Below are positions 1-8,952 of a stretch of DNA of 64,000 nt, piece after piece. The DNA lies in NCBI GenBank assembly GCA_016124805.1, contig WGND01000001.1, positions 310,001 through 374,000 on the forward strand, in the 5' to 3' direction. Position numbers and translations under genes: made by a program. The stretch comes from Hyphomicrobiales bacterium (GTDB lineage Bacteria; Pseudomonadota; Alphaproteobacteria; Parvibaculales; Parvibaculaceae). How positions within the stretch are numbered: position 1 is the first letter of the stretch; every line of letters begins with the position of its first letter. The notes beneath the pieces are model-generated. The model did no database searches and had not been told where the DNA came from. It was given only the letters and a program-made list of their open reading frames with translations.

Positions 1-2701
1 GTGCACCGACCTGCTTGTCATTGAGGTAGGAGCCGGCGGGGCTGGCAACCTTGATGTTGCCGGCAGGCGAGATGTGGTCTGTGGTGATGGAGTCACCAAA
101 GAGACCAAGGATGCGGGCTTCCTTCACATCGGTGAGTTTGGGAAGCTCTTTCTTGAGGCCTTCAAAGTAAGGCGGGTTCTGCACATAGGTTGAACCGCCG
201 TCCCAGTCATAGGTGAGACCACCTGTGACCTTGATGGCCTGCCATGGCGCATCGCCTTCGAAGACGTTGGCATAGCGTTCGGCAAACATCTCGGGCGTCA
301 CGCAGCTGCGCACTGTCTCGGCCACTTCGTGGGTGGTCGGCCAGATGTCGGCCAGATAGACGGGCTGACCGTCGCTGCCTGTGCCGATGGCGTCCTTGGT
401 GAGGTCGATCTGCGTGGAGCCGGCGATGGCATAAGCCACCACGAGCGGCGGTGAGGCGAGATAGTTGGCCTTCACATCCGGGCTGACACGGCCTTCGAAA
501 TTGCGGTTACCCGAGAGCACAGCCGAGGCGACCAGGTCATATTTGTTGATGGCCTGGCTGATTTCGGTAGGCAGCGGACCGGAATTGCCGATGCAGGTGG
601 TGCAGCCATAGCCGACGAGATCGAAGCCGAGGGCGTCGAGATCGGTCTGCAGGCCGGAGTTGGTCAGATAGTCGGTGACGACCTGGGACCCGGGTGCCAG
701 CGAGGTTTTGACCCAGGGCTTCACATTGAGGCCTTTGGCGCGGGCCTTGCGAGCCACCAGACCGGCGGCGACCAGCACCATTGGGTTTGAAGTGTTGGTG
801 CAGGAGGTGATGGCGGCAATCACGACATCGCCATGACCAAGGTCATAGGATTTGCCTTCAACGGGCACACGCTGGTCGGCCTGACCGGGTTTGCCAAATT
901 CATTGGCGAGCGCATTGCCGAAATTGGTCGCCATGTCGGTGAGCGCGACACGGTCCTGCGGACGCTTGGGACCGGCAAGGCTCGGCACGACCGAAGAGAG
1001 GTCGAGTTCCAGCATGTCGGTGAAGACAGGGTCGGGCGTGTCCGACTCGCGGAACATGCCCTGTGCCTTGGCATAGGCTTCGACCAGATCAACACGATCG
1101 GAGTCACGGCCCGTGGCGCGAAGATATTTGATTGTCTCCTTGTCGATCGGGAAAAAGCCGCAGGTCGCGCCATATTCCGGCGCCATATTGGCGATGGTGG
1201 CCCGATCCTCAAGCGTGAGGTAATCGAGACCTGTGCCGAAATATTCAACGAATTTGCCGACCACGCCCTTTTTGCGGAGCATCTCGGTGACGGTGAGCAC
1301 CATATCGGTGGCGGTGACGCCGTCATTGAGCTTGCCGGTGAGGCGGAAGCCGATGACTTCCGGGATCATCATGGAGACGGGCTGGCCGAGCATGGCTGCC
1401 TCGGCTTCAATGCCACCCACACCCCAGCCGAGCACGGCCAGGCCATTGACCATGGTTGTGTGGCTGTCGGTGCCCACGCATGTGTCGGGATAGGCGACTT
1501 CCGTCTTGCCTTCGGTCTTCGTCCAGACGGTCTGGGCGAGATATTCAAGATTGACCTGATGGCAGATGCCGGTGCCGGGCGGCACGACGCGGAAATTGTT
1601 GAAGGCCTTGGAACCCCAGCGCAGGAACTCATAGCGTTCCTTGTTGCGCTGATATTCGATTTCGGTGTTTTCCTTGAAGGAGGTCGGCGTGCCGAACTTG
1701 TCGACCATGACCGAATGGTCGATCACGAGGTCCACAGGGACGAGCGGGTTGATCTTTGTGGGCTCGCCGCCGAGATTTTTCACAGCGTCGCGCATGGCGG
1801 CGAGATCCACCACGGCGGGCACGCCGGTGAAATCCTGCATCAGCACGCGGGCCGGGCGATAGGCGATTTCACGATCCGATGTGCGGTTCTTGAGCCATCC
1901 CTGAACGGCCTTGATGTCGGCGGCACTGACGGTGCGGCCATCTTCAAAACGCAGCAGGTTTTCGAGCAGCACCTTCAGCGAGAAGGGCAGGCGGGAAATG
2001 CCCTTGAGGCCCTTTTTCTCAGCTTCCGGCAGGCTGTAATAGGTATAGCTGCGCTTGCCGACCTTGAGGGTTTGCCTGGCATTGTAGCTGTTGCTATTGG
2101 ATTTGCTGACAGCAGCCTTCTTGGCGGCGGCAGGCTTTTTGGCGGTGGCGGCGGGCTTGGCGGCTGCGACCGGTTTTTTTGCAGGCGCTTTTTTTGCGGC
2201 AGGCTTTTTCGCCACAGCCTTTTTGGCCGGGGCCTTCTTGGCAGCAGGCTTCTTGGCGACGGTCTTTTTGGTGACCGGTTTCTTGACGGCTGTTTTCTTG
2301 GCCGCAGCTTTCTTTGTCGCGGCTTTCTTTGTCGCGGCTTTCGGGGCGGCCTTTTTGGGCGTGGCTTTTTTCGCGGCAGGTTTCTTCGCGACAGCCTTTT
2401 TGGCCGGAGCCTTCTTCGCCACGGGCTTCTTGGCGGCGCTCTTCTTGGTCACAGCTTTCTTTGCCGGTGCCTTTTTCGCGACATCCTTTTTCGCAGCAGG
2501 CTTCTTGGCAGGGGCTGCCTTCTTGGCAACGGCCTTCTTCGCGGGGGTCTTCTTGGCAGGCTTTGCCTTGGCGGCCTTTGCTGCCGGTTTCTTGGTGGCC
2601 TTCTTGGCTGCTGGGGCGGCAACCGTTTTCTTCTTCGCAGGTTTTGCTGCGGTCTTTTTCGCGACGGCTTTCTTTGCCTTCGCCACTACCTTTTTCGCCA
2701 T
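1..2701 (-). CDS. acnA: Aconitate hydratase AcnA with Lys/Ala-rich N-terminal extension (3' end outside window)
   Basis: Converts citrate to isocitrate in the TCA cycle using a [4Fe-4S] cluster. The aconitase part begins about residue 205 with [19 protein letters not shown] and [14 protein letters not shown], the usual AcnA N-terminus. Cluster cysteines lie in [10 protein letters not shown] (near residue 632) and [12 protein letters not shown] (near residue 699); [12 protein letters not shown] is also present. The C-terminal part is cut by the window edge. The first ~200 residues are a KKPAAKKA-type low-complexity stretch, in the same frame as the aconitase with no stop between. No ATG lies between the ATG at 2701 and the aconitase; the last in-frame GTG (2215) is still inside the Lys-rich part. 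GAGGA 8-9 nt before the ATG at 2701 supports that start. The aconitase assignment is certain; the exact start, and so the full extension length, is likely. Confidence 0.93.
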   Translation of the reverse strand, partial: MAKKVVAKAKKAVAKKTAAKPAKKKTVAAPAAKKATKKPAAKAAKAKPAKKTPAKKAVAKKAAPAKKPAAKKDVAKKAPAKKAVTKKSAAKKPVAKKAPAKKAVAKKPAAKKATPKKAAPKAATKKAATKKAAAKKTAVKKPVTKKTVAKKPAAKKAPAKKAVAKKPAAKKAPAKKPVAAAKPAATAKKPAAAKKAAVSKSNSNSYNARQTLKVGKRSYTYYSLPEAEKKGLKGISRLPFSLKVLLENLLRFEDGRTVSAADIKAVQGWLKNRTSDREIAYRPARVLMQDFTGVPAVVDLAAMRDAVKNLGGEPTKINPLVPVDLVIDHSVMVDKFGTPTSFKENTEIEYQRNKERYEFLRWGSKAFNNFRVVPPGTGICHQVNLEYLAQTVWTKTEGKTEVAYPDTCVGTDSHTTMVNGLAVLGWGVGGIEAEAAMLGQPVSMMIPEVIGFRLTGKLNDGVTATDMVLTVTEMLRKKGVVGKFVEYFGTGLDYLTLEDRATIANMAPEYGATCGFFPIDKETIKYLRATGRDSDRVDLVEAYAKAQGMFRESDTPDPVFTDMLELDLSSVVPSLAGPKRPQDRVALTDMATNFGNALANEFGKPGQADQRVPVEGKSYDLGHGDVVIAAITSCTNTSNPMVLVAAGLVARKARAKGLNVKPWVKTSLAPGSQVVTDYLTNSGLQTDLDALGFDLVGYGCTTCIGNSGPLPTEISQAINKYDLVASAVLSGNRNFEGRVSPDVKANYLASPPLVVAYAIAGSTQIDLTKDAIGTGSDGQPVYLADIWPTTHEVAETVRSCVTPEMFAERYANVFEGDAPWQAIKVTGGLTYDWDGGSTYVQNPPYFEGLKKELPKLTDVKEARILGLFGDSITTDHISPAGNIKVASPAGSYLNDKQVGA
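2108..2701 (-). repeat. Coding low-complexity repeat: histone H1-like KKxA tract of AcnA
   Basis: On the minus strand this DNA repeats AAGAAG or AAAAAG followed by Ala, Pro, Val or Thr codons, giving about 198 residues of units such as [15 protein letters not shown]. Composition is nearly only Lys, Ala, Pro, Val and Thr, with no hydrophobic core, so it should be disordered and strongly positive. It resembles the C-terminal tails of bacterial H1-like and AlgP-type proteins. The repeat also opens the complementary strand, which gives a long spurious frame there. Confidence 0.85.
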
Positions 2702-2831
2702 GAATCTGATTCCTCGATGTGCGGGCTCGGCTACCGGGGCGTGGACTTCATGCAAGGGATTCGTGCACGCTGTCCGGAGGGTGGCGGGCAATATATCGGA
2801 AATCGATTTCGCCGCCGCCGAACTGCCTTGA

Positions 2832-2860
2832 GCCTATATGCTTAACGGCGCGACTATAAT
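2832..2860 (+). promoter_or_regulatory. Possible promoter of the crotonase-ccm operon
   Basis: A perfect TATAAT lies at 2855-2860, about 90 nt before the crotonase gene start at 2953. No convincing -35 hexamer stands 16-18 nt upstream; TTGAGC at 2828-2833 is 21 nt away, which is too far. It sits between the divergent acnA and crotonase genes. The call rests on the -10 box alone. Confidence 0.3.
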
Positions 2861-2952
2861 GTTTTTCAGCGCGCAATGCCATGGCGTGCTGATCAGATGC
2901 ACAAAAATGAATGAAGAAAATTCAATCACGTCACTTATCGGGGAGAGAACAG

Positions 2953-3762
2953 ATGCAGACGGCCGTGCGCATGGAAAAGAACGGTGCTGTCACAACAATC
3001 ATTCTTGATCGGGCGCAGGCGCGAAATGCGGTGGATCGCGCCACGGCAGATGCGCTGGCTGCGGCCTTTCTCGATTTTGAACAGGACGAAGCGGCATCCG
3101 TCGCGGTGTTTTGGGGTGCTCACGGAGCATTCTGCGCCGGGGCGGACCTTAAGGCCGTGGCCAGCGGCAAAGGTGGCAATCGCCTGAGTGATATGGCGAC
3201 CGGTGATGCCCATGACAGGCATGATGCGACAGGGCCCATGGGACCCTCGCGCATGGTGCTGACCAAGCCCGTCATTGCGGCAATTTCGGGTCATGCCGTT
3301 GCCGGTGGCATGGAGCTCGCGCTCTGGTGCGACATGCGGGTGATGGAAGAAAGCGCCGTGATGGGCGTCTTTTGCCGTCGCTGGGGCGTGCCGCTCATTG
3401 ATGGCGGCACGGTGCGGCTGCCGCGCCTGATCGGCCATGCCCGGGCCATGGACCTCATTCTCACCGGCCGGGCCGTGAGCGCGCAGGAGGCGCTTGGCAT
3501 GGGGCTGGCAAACCGGGTGGTGGCCGACGGCCAGGCCCGCGAGGCGGCAGAGGCGCTGGCGGCGGAAATTGCGCGTTTTCCGCAAGGCTGTCTGCGGCAT
3601 GATCGCCTCTCGGCAATTGAACAATGGGATTTGCCTTTCGATCTTGCTATGGCAAATGAGTTCGCCCACGGTCGCGAGGTGCTTGCCAGCGGCGAAACGG
3701 TGAAGGGGGCGGCCCGTTTTGCTTCGGGCAAGGGGCGCGGCGGCGCCTTTGACGACATCTGA
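2953..3762 (+). CDS. Enoyl-CoA hydratase/isomerase-family protein (crotonase fold)
   Basis: A 269-residue crotonase-superfamily protein. The oxyanion-hole region FCAGADLKAV and the conserved GGMELALWCD, which carries the first catalytic-type Glu, are present. The second catalytic Glu of true hydratases is not where expected: the segment reads RRWGVPLIDGGT, as in a common subfamily of unknown substrate, so hydratase activity should not be assumed. I chose the ATG at 2953 because GGGGAGA precedes it; an in-frame ATG at 2911 has no such site. It lies 16 nt before ccmA and may be cotranscribed with it, but nothing ties it to cytochrome maturation. Substrate unknown. Confidence 0.85.
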   Translation: MQTAVRMEKNGAVTTIILDRAQARNAVDRATADALAAAFLDFEQDEAASVAVFWGAHGAFCAGADLKAVASGKGGNRLSDMATGDAHDRHDATGPMGPSRMVLTKPVIAAISGHAVAGGMELALWCDMRVMEESAVMGVFCRRWGVPLIDGGTVRLPRLIGHARAMDLILTGRAVSAQEALGMGLANRVVADGQAREAAEALAAEIARFPQGCLRHDRLSAIEQWDLPFDLAMANEFAHGREVLASGETVKGAARFASGKGRGGAFDDI

Positions 3763-3778
3763 CCTGCAGGACGCGTTC

Positions 3779-4411
3779 ATGAGCCATACGGCGACAAGCC
3801 TGACGATTACGGATCTCGCCTGCGAGCGCGGGGCGCGAAGGGTGTTTGACGGGCTGTCGCTCTCGCTGGAGGGGGGCGAGGCGCTGGTGCTGACGGGACC
3901 CAATGGCGTGGGGAAATCCAGCCTGCTGCGCCAGATTGCCGGTCTTGTGGAGGTGTCATCAGGCTCGATTTCGCTGGCACCGGCCGATGAAGATCATCCG
4001 ATGGCGGCCCGCCTGCATTATGTCGGCCATCTTGATGCCTTGAAGCCTGCCATGAGCGTGCATGAAACGGCCCGCTTCTGGGCTGATTTCTATGGTGGCG
4101 CTGCCGATGTCATGCCGGCTCTGGACGCCTTTGATCTTGTGCCGCTTGCCACATTGCCTGTGGCCTATCTTTCGGCGGGCCAGAAACGCCGCCTCGGGCT
4201 GTCGCGTCTGCTGCTCGCCTCGCGTGTGCTGTGGCTTCTTGATGAGCCAACGGTCGGTCTCGATACGGCATCGATTGAGCGGCTGAAGGGGCTGATGGAA
4301 GCCCATCTGGAAGGCGGCGGCATGATCATGGCCGCCACACATCTTGATCTGGGGCTGGCGCAGGCACGCCACTTCAATCTGGCAGATGTGGCCCGGCAGG
4401 TGACCGCATGA
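3779..4411 (+). CDS. ccmA: Heme exporter ATP-binding protein CcmA
   Basis: ATPase of the CcmABCD complex, which handles heme at the inner membrane for cytochrome c maturation (System I) and releases holo-CcmE. The 210-residue single ABC domain shows Walker A GPNGVGKSS (near residue 41), signature LSAGQKRR, Walker B LWLLDEP and the switch His in AATHLD. GCAGG lies 8 nt upstream of the ATG. Its last four bases ATGA contain the ccmB start, so the two are translationally coupled. ccmE, ccmF and ccmH are not in the window. Confidence 0.95.
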   Translation: MSHTATSLTITDLACERGARRVFDGLSLSLEGGEALVLTGPNGVGKSSLLRQIAGLVEVSSGSISLAPADEDHPMAARLHYVGHLDALKPAMSVHETARFWADFYGGAADVMPALDAFDLVPLATLPVAYLSAGQKRRLGLSRLLLASRVLWLLDEPTVGLDTASIERLKGLMEAHLEGGGMIMAATHLDLGLAQARHFNLADVARQVTA

Positions 4412-5085
4412 GGAGGGCTTTCAGCGCTGTCCTGATGCGTGATCTCCGGCTGGCCACACGGGCGGGTGGTGGTGGTGGCATGGCCGTTTTCTTCTTTCTC
4501 ATTGTGGTCACCATCGTGCCGCTGGGCATCGGCCCGGACCTGAACCTGCTGGCGATGATTGCGCCCGGCATGTTGTGGGTGGGGCTGCTGCTGTCGGCTC
4601 TTCTGACACTTGATCGCTTGTTCCAGGCCGATTTTGAAGATGGATCAATGGATATTCTGATGATGGGCGACCTGCCGCTTGAGGCGCTGGTGGCCGCCAA
4701 GGCGGTCGGCCACTGGCTGACAACCGGCTTGCCACTGGTCATTGCCGCGCCGCTTCTGGGCCTGCTGCTCAATCTGGATGAGAGCGCCTATCCGCCGCTG
4801 ATGCTTGCCATGTTGCTGGGCTCGCCTGCCTTGAGTTTTCTGGGCACCATCGGGGCGGCGCTGACGGTGGGCGTGCGTCGCGGCGGGCTTCTGGCCTCGC
4901 TGCTTGTGATGCCGTTTTATATTCCGGTGCTGATTTTTGGTGTCGGGGCGGCAAGTGCGGCTACCAGCGCCATGCCGTCAGGCGTCTATGGCCAAAGCCT
5001 GAGCCTGCTCGGCGCTGTCAGCCTTGTCAGCCTGGTGGTGGGCCCCGTGGCTGCTGCCGTTGCTCTCCGGGCCAATTTGCGATGA
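4408..5085 (+). CDS. ccmB: Heme exporter permease CcmB
   Basis: Integral membrane partner of CcmA. The 225-residue protein shows about six hydrophobic segments starting with MAVFFFLIVVTIVPLGIGP, and the family-typical stretches ALLTLDRLFQADFEDGS, LPLVIAAPLLGLLL and LVMPFYIPVLIFG. Length is normal for CcmB. It overlaps the ccmA stop by 4 bp and is followed after 75 bp by ccmC. Confidence 0.95.
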   Translation: MRRAFSAVLMRDLRLATRAGGGGGMAVFFFLIVVTIVPLGIGPDLNLLAMIAPGMLWVGLLLSALLTLDRLFQADFEDGSMDILMMGDLPLEALVAAKAVGHWLTTGLPLVIAAPLLGLLLNLDESAYPPLMLAMLLGSPALSFLGTIGAALTVGVRRGGLLASLLVMPFYIPVLIFGVGAASAATSAMPSGVYGQSLSLLGAVSLVSLVVGPVAAAVALRANLR

Positions 5086-5160
5086 TGTGGGACGTTTTGC
5101 CCCGACAGGCCCCGGATCGTGCGTCTTGCTCGTTGGGGCTGGTGGGGCTAAATCACTGAT

Positions 5161-5907
5161 ATGTCAACATTGTCCACCAGCCAGCGTTTGCAGGCCTTTG
5201 CCAATCCGACCCGCTTCATGTCCCTGTCGGGACGGATTCTGGGGCCGATGGCAGCTGTGACAGCCCTTTTGCTGTTGTCGGGGCTCTATTTTGCGCTGCT
5301 CGATTCGCCGCCCGACTATCAGCAGGGCGAGACCGTACGCATCATGTATGTGCATGTGCCTTCGGCCTGGCTTGCCATGATGGGCTACATGATCATGGCG
5401 GGGGCATCAGCCATTGGACTGATTTTCCGCCATCCGCTTGCTGATGTCTGCGCCAAGTCTGCCGCGCCGATTGGTGCGGCGTTCACCTTTCTCGCCCTTG
5501 TCACGGGCTCGCTCTGGGGCAAGCCCATGTGGGGCACGTGGTGGGTTTGGGATGCGCGGCTGACCTCCATGCTCATTCTGCTGTTTCTCTATCTGGGCTA
5601 TATCGCGCTCTGGGCAACGATTGAGGAGCCGGCGCGCGCGGCGCGTGGCGCGGCTGTGCTGGCGCTGGTCGGGGCCCTCAATGTGCCGATCATTCATTAC
5701 TCGGTCGTCTGGTGGAATACACTGCATCAGCCCGCCAGTGTGTTCCGCATGGGCGGCCCCACCATTGCCGCGTCCATGCTGACGCCGCTGATGCTGATGG
5801 CGCTTGGTTTCACCATGCTGTTTGTCACCCTGCTGCTGGTGCGCATGCGGGCCGAAATTCTGCGTCGCCGTGTTCGCGGCCTGTTGCTGGCGAAGGCGGA
5901 TATGTGA
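5161..5907 (+). CDS. ccmC: Heme exporter protein CcmC
   Basis: Multi-spanning membrane protein that presents heme to CcmE. The 248-residue product has the tryptophan-rich heme-handling motif GTWWVWDARLTS facing the periplasm and the two flanking His-containing loops (YVHVPSAW and HYSVVWWNTLHQP), all hallmarks of CcmC. The stop shares its last base with the ccmD start (TGATG). The C-terminal RMRAEILRRR is an ordinary cytoplasmic tail. Confidence 0.96.
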   Translation: MSTLSTSQRLQAFANPTRFMSLSGRILGPMAAVTALLLLSGLYFALLDSPPDYQQGETVRIMYVHVPSAWLAMMGYMIMAGASAIGLIFRHPLADVCAKSAAPIGAAFTFLALVTGSLWGKPMWGTWWVWDARLTSMLILLFLYLGYIALWATIEEPARAARGAAVLALVGALNVPIIHYSVVWWNTLHQPASVFRMGGPTIAASMLTPLMLMALGFTMLFVTLLLVRMRAEILRRRVRGLLLAKADM

Positions 5908-6104
5908 TGGCCGAATTCTTTTTCATGGGCGGATATGCGGCCTATGTCTGGCCGGTATATGGCTTGGCTTTGCTCGTTGTTGTCGGCCTTGTCGGGCAGA
6001 GCCTCCTTGACTATCGCCGTCAGCTGCGCCTTGTAAGCGAGCTTGAAAGCAAAGCCGGTGGTCGGGCGCGGCGTGCGGCCAGGACGCACCGGAGCGATGC
6101 ATGA
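5907..6104 (+). CDS. ccmD: Heme exporter protein CcmD
   Basis: Small single-span subunit that stabilises the CcmABC-CcmE complex. The 65-residue product has the CcmD pattern: FFMGGYAAYVWPVYGLALLV as the membrane helix, followed by DYRRQLRLVSELE and a basic tail. The start overlaps ccmC by one base and the stop overlaps ccmG (ATGA), which fixes it in the operon. Confidence 0.9.
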   Translation: MAEFFFMGGYAAYVWPVYGLALLVVVGLVGQSLLDYRRQLRLVSELESKAGGRARRAARTHRSDA

Positions 6105-6655
6105 TGTGGCAACCGCGTCTCACAGCCATTGTGCCGATTGCCCTTTTTCTGATTTTGGCAGGACTTTTTCTGACCGCCATTTATCGCGGTGATCCCTCGC
6201 GCCTGCCGTCGGCGCTGGTGGGCCGCTATGTGCCGACATTCGACCTGCCGGCCGTTGAGGGGCTCGACGTGCCGGGTCTGTCCTCAAAGGATTTTGGTAC
6301 CGGTCAGCCCATGGTCGTGAATGTCTGGGCATCCTGGTGTGTCCCCTGCCGCGAGGAGCATAGTGTGCTCGTGGCGCTCAAGGGGCTTACCGATGCGCCG
6401 ATTGTGGGGCTGAACTACAAGGATGATGCGGAATCGGCGACGCGCTTTCTGGGGACGCTGGGCAATCCGTTCACGCGGATTGGGGCCGACACCACAGGGC
6501 GCGTGTCCATTGACTGGGGTGTCTATGGCGTGCCCGAGACATATGTTGTCGATGGGCGGGGTCTGATCGTGCTCAAGCATGTCGGCCCCCTGACGCCCGA
6601 TGCCCTGGAAACAGAAATCCTGCCAGCGCTCAAACAGGCCCATATGGGCAAGTGA
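6101..6655 (+). CDS. ccmG: Periplasmic thiol:disulfide interchange protein CcmG/DsbE
   Basis: Membrane-anchored thioredoxin-like protein that reduces apocytochrome c or CcmH cysteines before heme attachment. The 184-residue product has an uncleaved N-terminal anchor (about residues 8-27) and a thioredoxin fold with active site WASWCVPCREE and the cis-Pro region YGVPETYVVD. It starts inside the ccmD stop (ATGATG: 6101 or 6104). Last gene of the ccm cluster; no hairpin terminator was seen in the 63 bp before the convergent MarR gene. Confidence 0.95.
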   Translation: MMWQPRLTAIVPIALFLILAGLFLTAIYRGDPSRLPSALVGRYVPTFDLPAVEGLDVPGLSSKDFGTGQPMVVNVWASWCVPCREEHSVLVALKGLTDAPIVGLNYKDDAESATRFLGTLGNPFTRIGADTTGRVSIDWGVYGVPETYVVDGRGLIVLKHVGPLTPDALETEILPALKQAHMGK

Positions 6656-6718
6656 ACGCGGCAGGAGATCTTATTTCGATCGGGACTGAACCAGCCCCGG
6701 CTATTGTCTGTTTAAAGA

Positions 6719-7279
6719 TCAGGCCTTTTTGCGGGCAGCCGGTTTCTTTTTGGCGACCGGCTTCTTTTTTGCGGCTGCGGGCTTCTTCTTCGCAGGGGCC
6801 TTTTTTGCCACCGGCGCTTCGACAGCCTTCATGTTTTCAATGGCGCCATTGAGATGGCCCAATGCCTTGACCAGTTCAGCCTGCACACCCTTTGGCAAGA
6901 CATCCAGCAGCGCTTTTTCAGCGGCGATTGCCTTTGGCATTGCACCATTGAGAGCGCGCCGACCGGCGGCTGTCAGGCGTACCGCATTGGCGCGCGCATC
7001 TTCGGCGGTTCGCTTGCGGGCCAGCAGGCCATTTTTGATCATGCGGCTGATCATGTCTGCAAGGGTCGAGCGGTCGATGCCGGTGCGATTGACCAGATCG
7101 GTCTGGCTCAGGCCTTCTTCTTCGTTCACGGCGAAGAGCACAATGAACTGCCGCGGTGTCAATGTGCTGTCGCCCATATGCTGGACGAACTGGTCATAGG
7201 CAAATTGCTGCGTGCGACGCAGCATGTGGCTCAGCGAGCTTTCAAGATCAAAGCTTCCAGTTGTTTTCTTGGCTGCCAT
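6719..7279 (-). CDS. MarR-family transcriptional regulator with H1-like C-terminal tail
   Basis: A winged-helix regulator of 186 residues. The core (about 10-145) has the MarR pattern: LTPRQFIVLFAVNE, LSQTDLVNRTGIDRSTLADM (recognition helix) and KNGLLARKRTAEDARANAV (wing), with helical ends for dimerisation. The last ~32 residues are [15 protein letters not shown]-type repeats ending RKKA, resembling the extension on AcnA in the same window. Such a tail would add non-specific nucleic-acid affinity (inference). Effector and targets cannot be told. A palindrome 20 bp upstream may be its own operator. Confidence 0.88.
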   Translation of the reverse strand: MAAKKTTGSFDLESSLSHMLRRTQQFAYDQFVQHMGDSTLTPRQFIVLFAVNEEEGLSQTDLVNRTGIDRSTLADMISRMIKNGLLARKRTAEDARANAVRLTAAGRRALNGAMPKAIAAEKALLDVLPKGVQAELVKALGHLNGAIENMKAVEAPVAKKAPAKKKPAAAKKKPVAKKKPAARKKA

Positions 7280-7298
7280 TTAGATTTCCTTCGGCGCG

Positions 7299-7312
7299 TG
7301 TTCGTAAGAACA
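7299..7312. promoter_or_regulatory. Candidate MarR operator (TGTTC-N4-GAACA)
   Basis: The perfect inverted repeat TGTTCGTAAGAACA stands 20 bp upstream of the MarR ATG, a usual place for an autoregulatory operator. A related half-site pair, GAACGGTGTTC (7574-7584), lies before the Nudix gene but with the arms in the opposite order. Inferred from position and symmetry only. Confidence 0.4.
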
Positions 7313-7619
7313 ATCAGGGGAAGATCGCGCAGTGATGCGGTGTGAATGCTCACGCCAGCGATCTGGATTAAACTGTTACAGGCCATCCCATTGTGAGTAA
7401 CGCATTGGGGGGTGGGATGCCCATGAGATATAGATGTTCCGGATTTGTCGTCACGGCGTATAGCTCTATAAATATCATATGCACCCGATGGTGCCCGATA
7501 TGCAAGAGCCTGAAACGCCTGAGTCAAAAATATCGGCCATACGGAACAATTTTCAGGTTCCATATCTTGACATGAACGGTGTTCGTATATCCGTAGGCGG
7601 ACCATAGGAATTATTTAGA
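7313..7619. other. Intergenic region between divergent MarR and Nudix genes
   Basis: Apart from the palindrome just before it, this stretch holds no gene I can support. It has TTGACA at 7567-7572 without a properly spaced -10, a loose inverted pair CATCCCA/TGGGATG (7383-7421) with a 25-nt loop, and a lower GC content than its flanks, consistent with two divergent promoters. No structured RNA was recognised. Confidence 0.5.
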
Positions 7620-8231
7620 ATGAGTGAAAAAGACGAGAGCCGCCGCCTTGATCATCATGTCACGGGCCGGTTTCGCGACGCTTCGGGCACCGAGACGCTG
7701 ACTTTTTCAAAACGCGTCCCGCATGGAGACAGTTTGCCGCGCGACATATGCGACCGCTGCGGATTTATTGATTATGTGAACCCGAAAATTGTTGTCGGCT
7801 CGGTTGTAGCGCATGAAGGACGCATCATGTTGTGTCGTCGCGCGATTGAGCCCCGTATGGGCTACTGGACATTGCCGGCCGGTTTCATGGAACTGGGCGA
7901 GAGTGTGGAAGATGGTGCGCGGCGCGAAGCACGTGAAGAAGCCAATGCCGAAATTGACCTGATCGATCTGCTGGCTGTTTATTCCATCCCGCGTATCGCG
8001 CAGGTGCAGATCATGTATCGCGCCAGATTGGCGAAACCGGAATTTTCCGCCGGTGAGGAAAGTCTGGATGTCGGATTGTTCGGCTGGGATGAGATTCCGT
8101 GGGATGAACTTGCGTTCCCCAGTGTGCATTGGGCGCTTCGTCAATATCGCAGCGTGATGGATCAGACGGTTTTTGCGCCCTTCTCAAATCCGGAAGGTGA
8201 GACGGGAAATCACTTCCCGCAAAAACCCTAG
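7620..8231 (+). CDS. Nudix hydrolase with N-terminal zinc-ribbon-like segment
   Basis: Hydrolyses a nucleoside diphosphate linked to another group, probably a nucleotide sugar or dinucleotide; exact substrate unknown. The 203-residue product has the Nudix box starting at GFMELGESVEDGARREAREE (near residue 90) with the metal-binding REAREE core. Before it, CDRCGFIDYVNPKIVVGSV resembles the partial zinc ribbon of NADH pyrophosphatase-like Nudix proteins, but only one CxxC is present. AGGAA upstream supports the ATG. Its stop overlaps the convergent ispZ by 4 bp. Confidence 0.88.
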   Translation: MSEKDESRRLDHHVTGRFRDASGTETLTFSKRVPHGDSLPRDICDRCGFIDYVNPKIVVGSVVAHEGRIMLCRRAIEPRMGYWTLPAGFMELGESVEDGARREAREEANAEIDLIDLLAVYSIPRIAQVQIMYRARLAKPEFSAGEESLDVGLFGWDEIPWDELAFPSVHWALRQYRSVMDQTVFAPFSNPEGETGNHFPQKP

Positions 8232-8881
8232 GCCGCCGTGCCATCCTTTTCAGCTTCATCCGTTTTGGCCGCTGGGGCATATATCGTCAGTACGGGAATT
8301 TGGGCCATGCCGAAAACCATGGTGAGCGGCATGATGCCAAAGACCTTGAAGCTCACCCATGTGTCCGTTGACACATTGCGCCAGACAATTTCATTGAGCA
8401 CGGCAAGAAGCAGGAAAAAAAAGCCCCAGCGGCGTGTCAGCACCATCCAGCCTTCGTCGGTGAGATCAAAGGCGCCATCAAAAAGCCTCTTCATGATGGG
8501 ATTGCCCATATAGGCTGCGCCCAGAAGACCCGCCGAGAACAAAACATTTGTTATGGTGGGCTTCAGTTTGATGAAGAGATCATCATGCAGAAAAATCGTC
8601 ATGCCGCCCATGACGAAAACAAAGACGCCCGTGACGAGCGGCATGGTCGGAATTTTGCGGAACAACAAATAGGACGTGATGAGCGAGATGGCGGTGGCAA
8701 TCATGAAGCCGCCGGTGGCCCAGAAAATATTCTGGGATTCGGCAATGCCGAAGAAATCATCCGCCTTGGCATTCAGAATGAAGAAGACGGCAAGGGGCCC
8801 CATCTCGATGGCCATGCGGATCCATTGCGAGCCGGACATGCCCGCCATGTTCCGATCATCATTTGCCACTGGTTGGCTCAT
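8228..8881 (-). CDS. ispZ: Intracellular septation protein A family (YciB/IspZ)
   Basis: Inner-membrane protein of the YciB/IspA family, implicated in septation and envelope maintenance. The 217-residue product has five to six membrane helices and the family signatures GPLAVFFILNAKAD, ISLITSYLLFRKIPTMPL, ILHDDLFIK-like FLHDDLFIKLKPTI and LNEIVWRNVSTDTWVSFKVFG. AGGGAGAGACAG precedes the ATG. Last gene of the dapF-mtaB-ftsY-ispZ run, 71 bp after ftsY. Confidence 0.93.
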   Translation of the reverse strand: MSQPVANDDRNMAGMSGSQWIRMAIEMGPLAVFFILNAKADDFFGIAESQNIFWATGGFMIATAISLITSYLLFRKIPTMPLVTGVFVFVMGGMTIFLHDDLFIKLKPTITNVLFSAGLLGAAYMGNPIMKRLFDGAFDLTDEGWMVLTRRWGFFFLLLAVLNEIVWRNVSTDTWVSFKVFGIMPLTMVFGMAQIPVLTIYAPAAKTDEAEKDGTAA

Positions 8882-8952
8882 CTGTCTCTCCCTTTGCCTG
8901 ACTTCTTACGTGACGAAGATGACATTGGTTCATGTTGCAGGGCTCGGCGACG

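Noticed and set aside
833-2845. Long plus-strand open frame of 670 codons
   Set aside because: It is antisense to acnA; its phenylalanine/leucine/arginine-rich end is just the complement of the Lys/Ala repeat. The minus strand encodes a clear aconitase.
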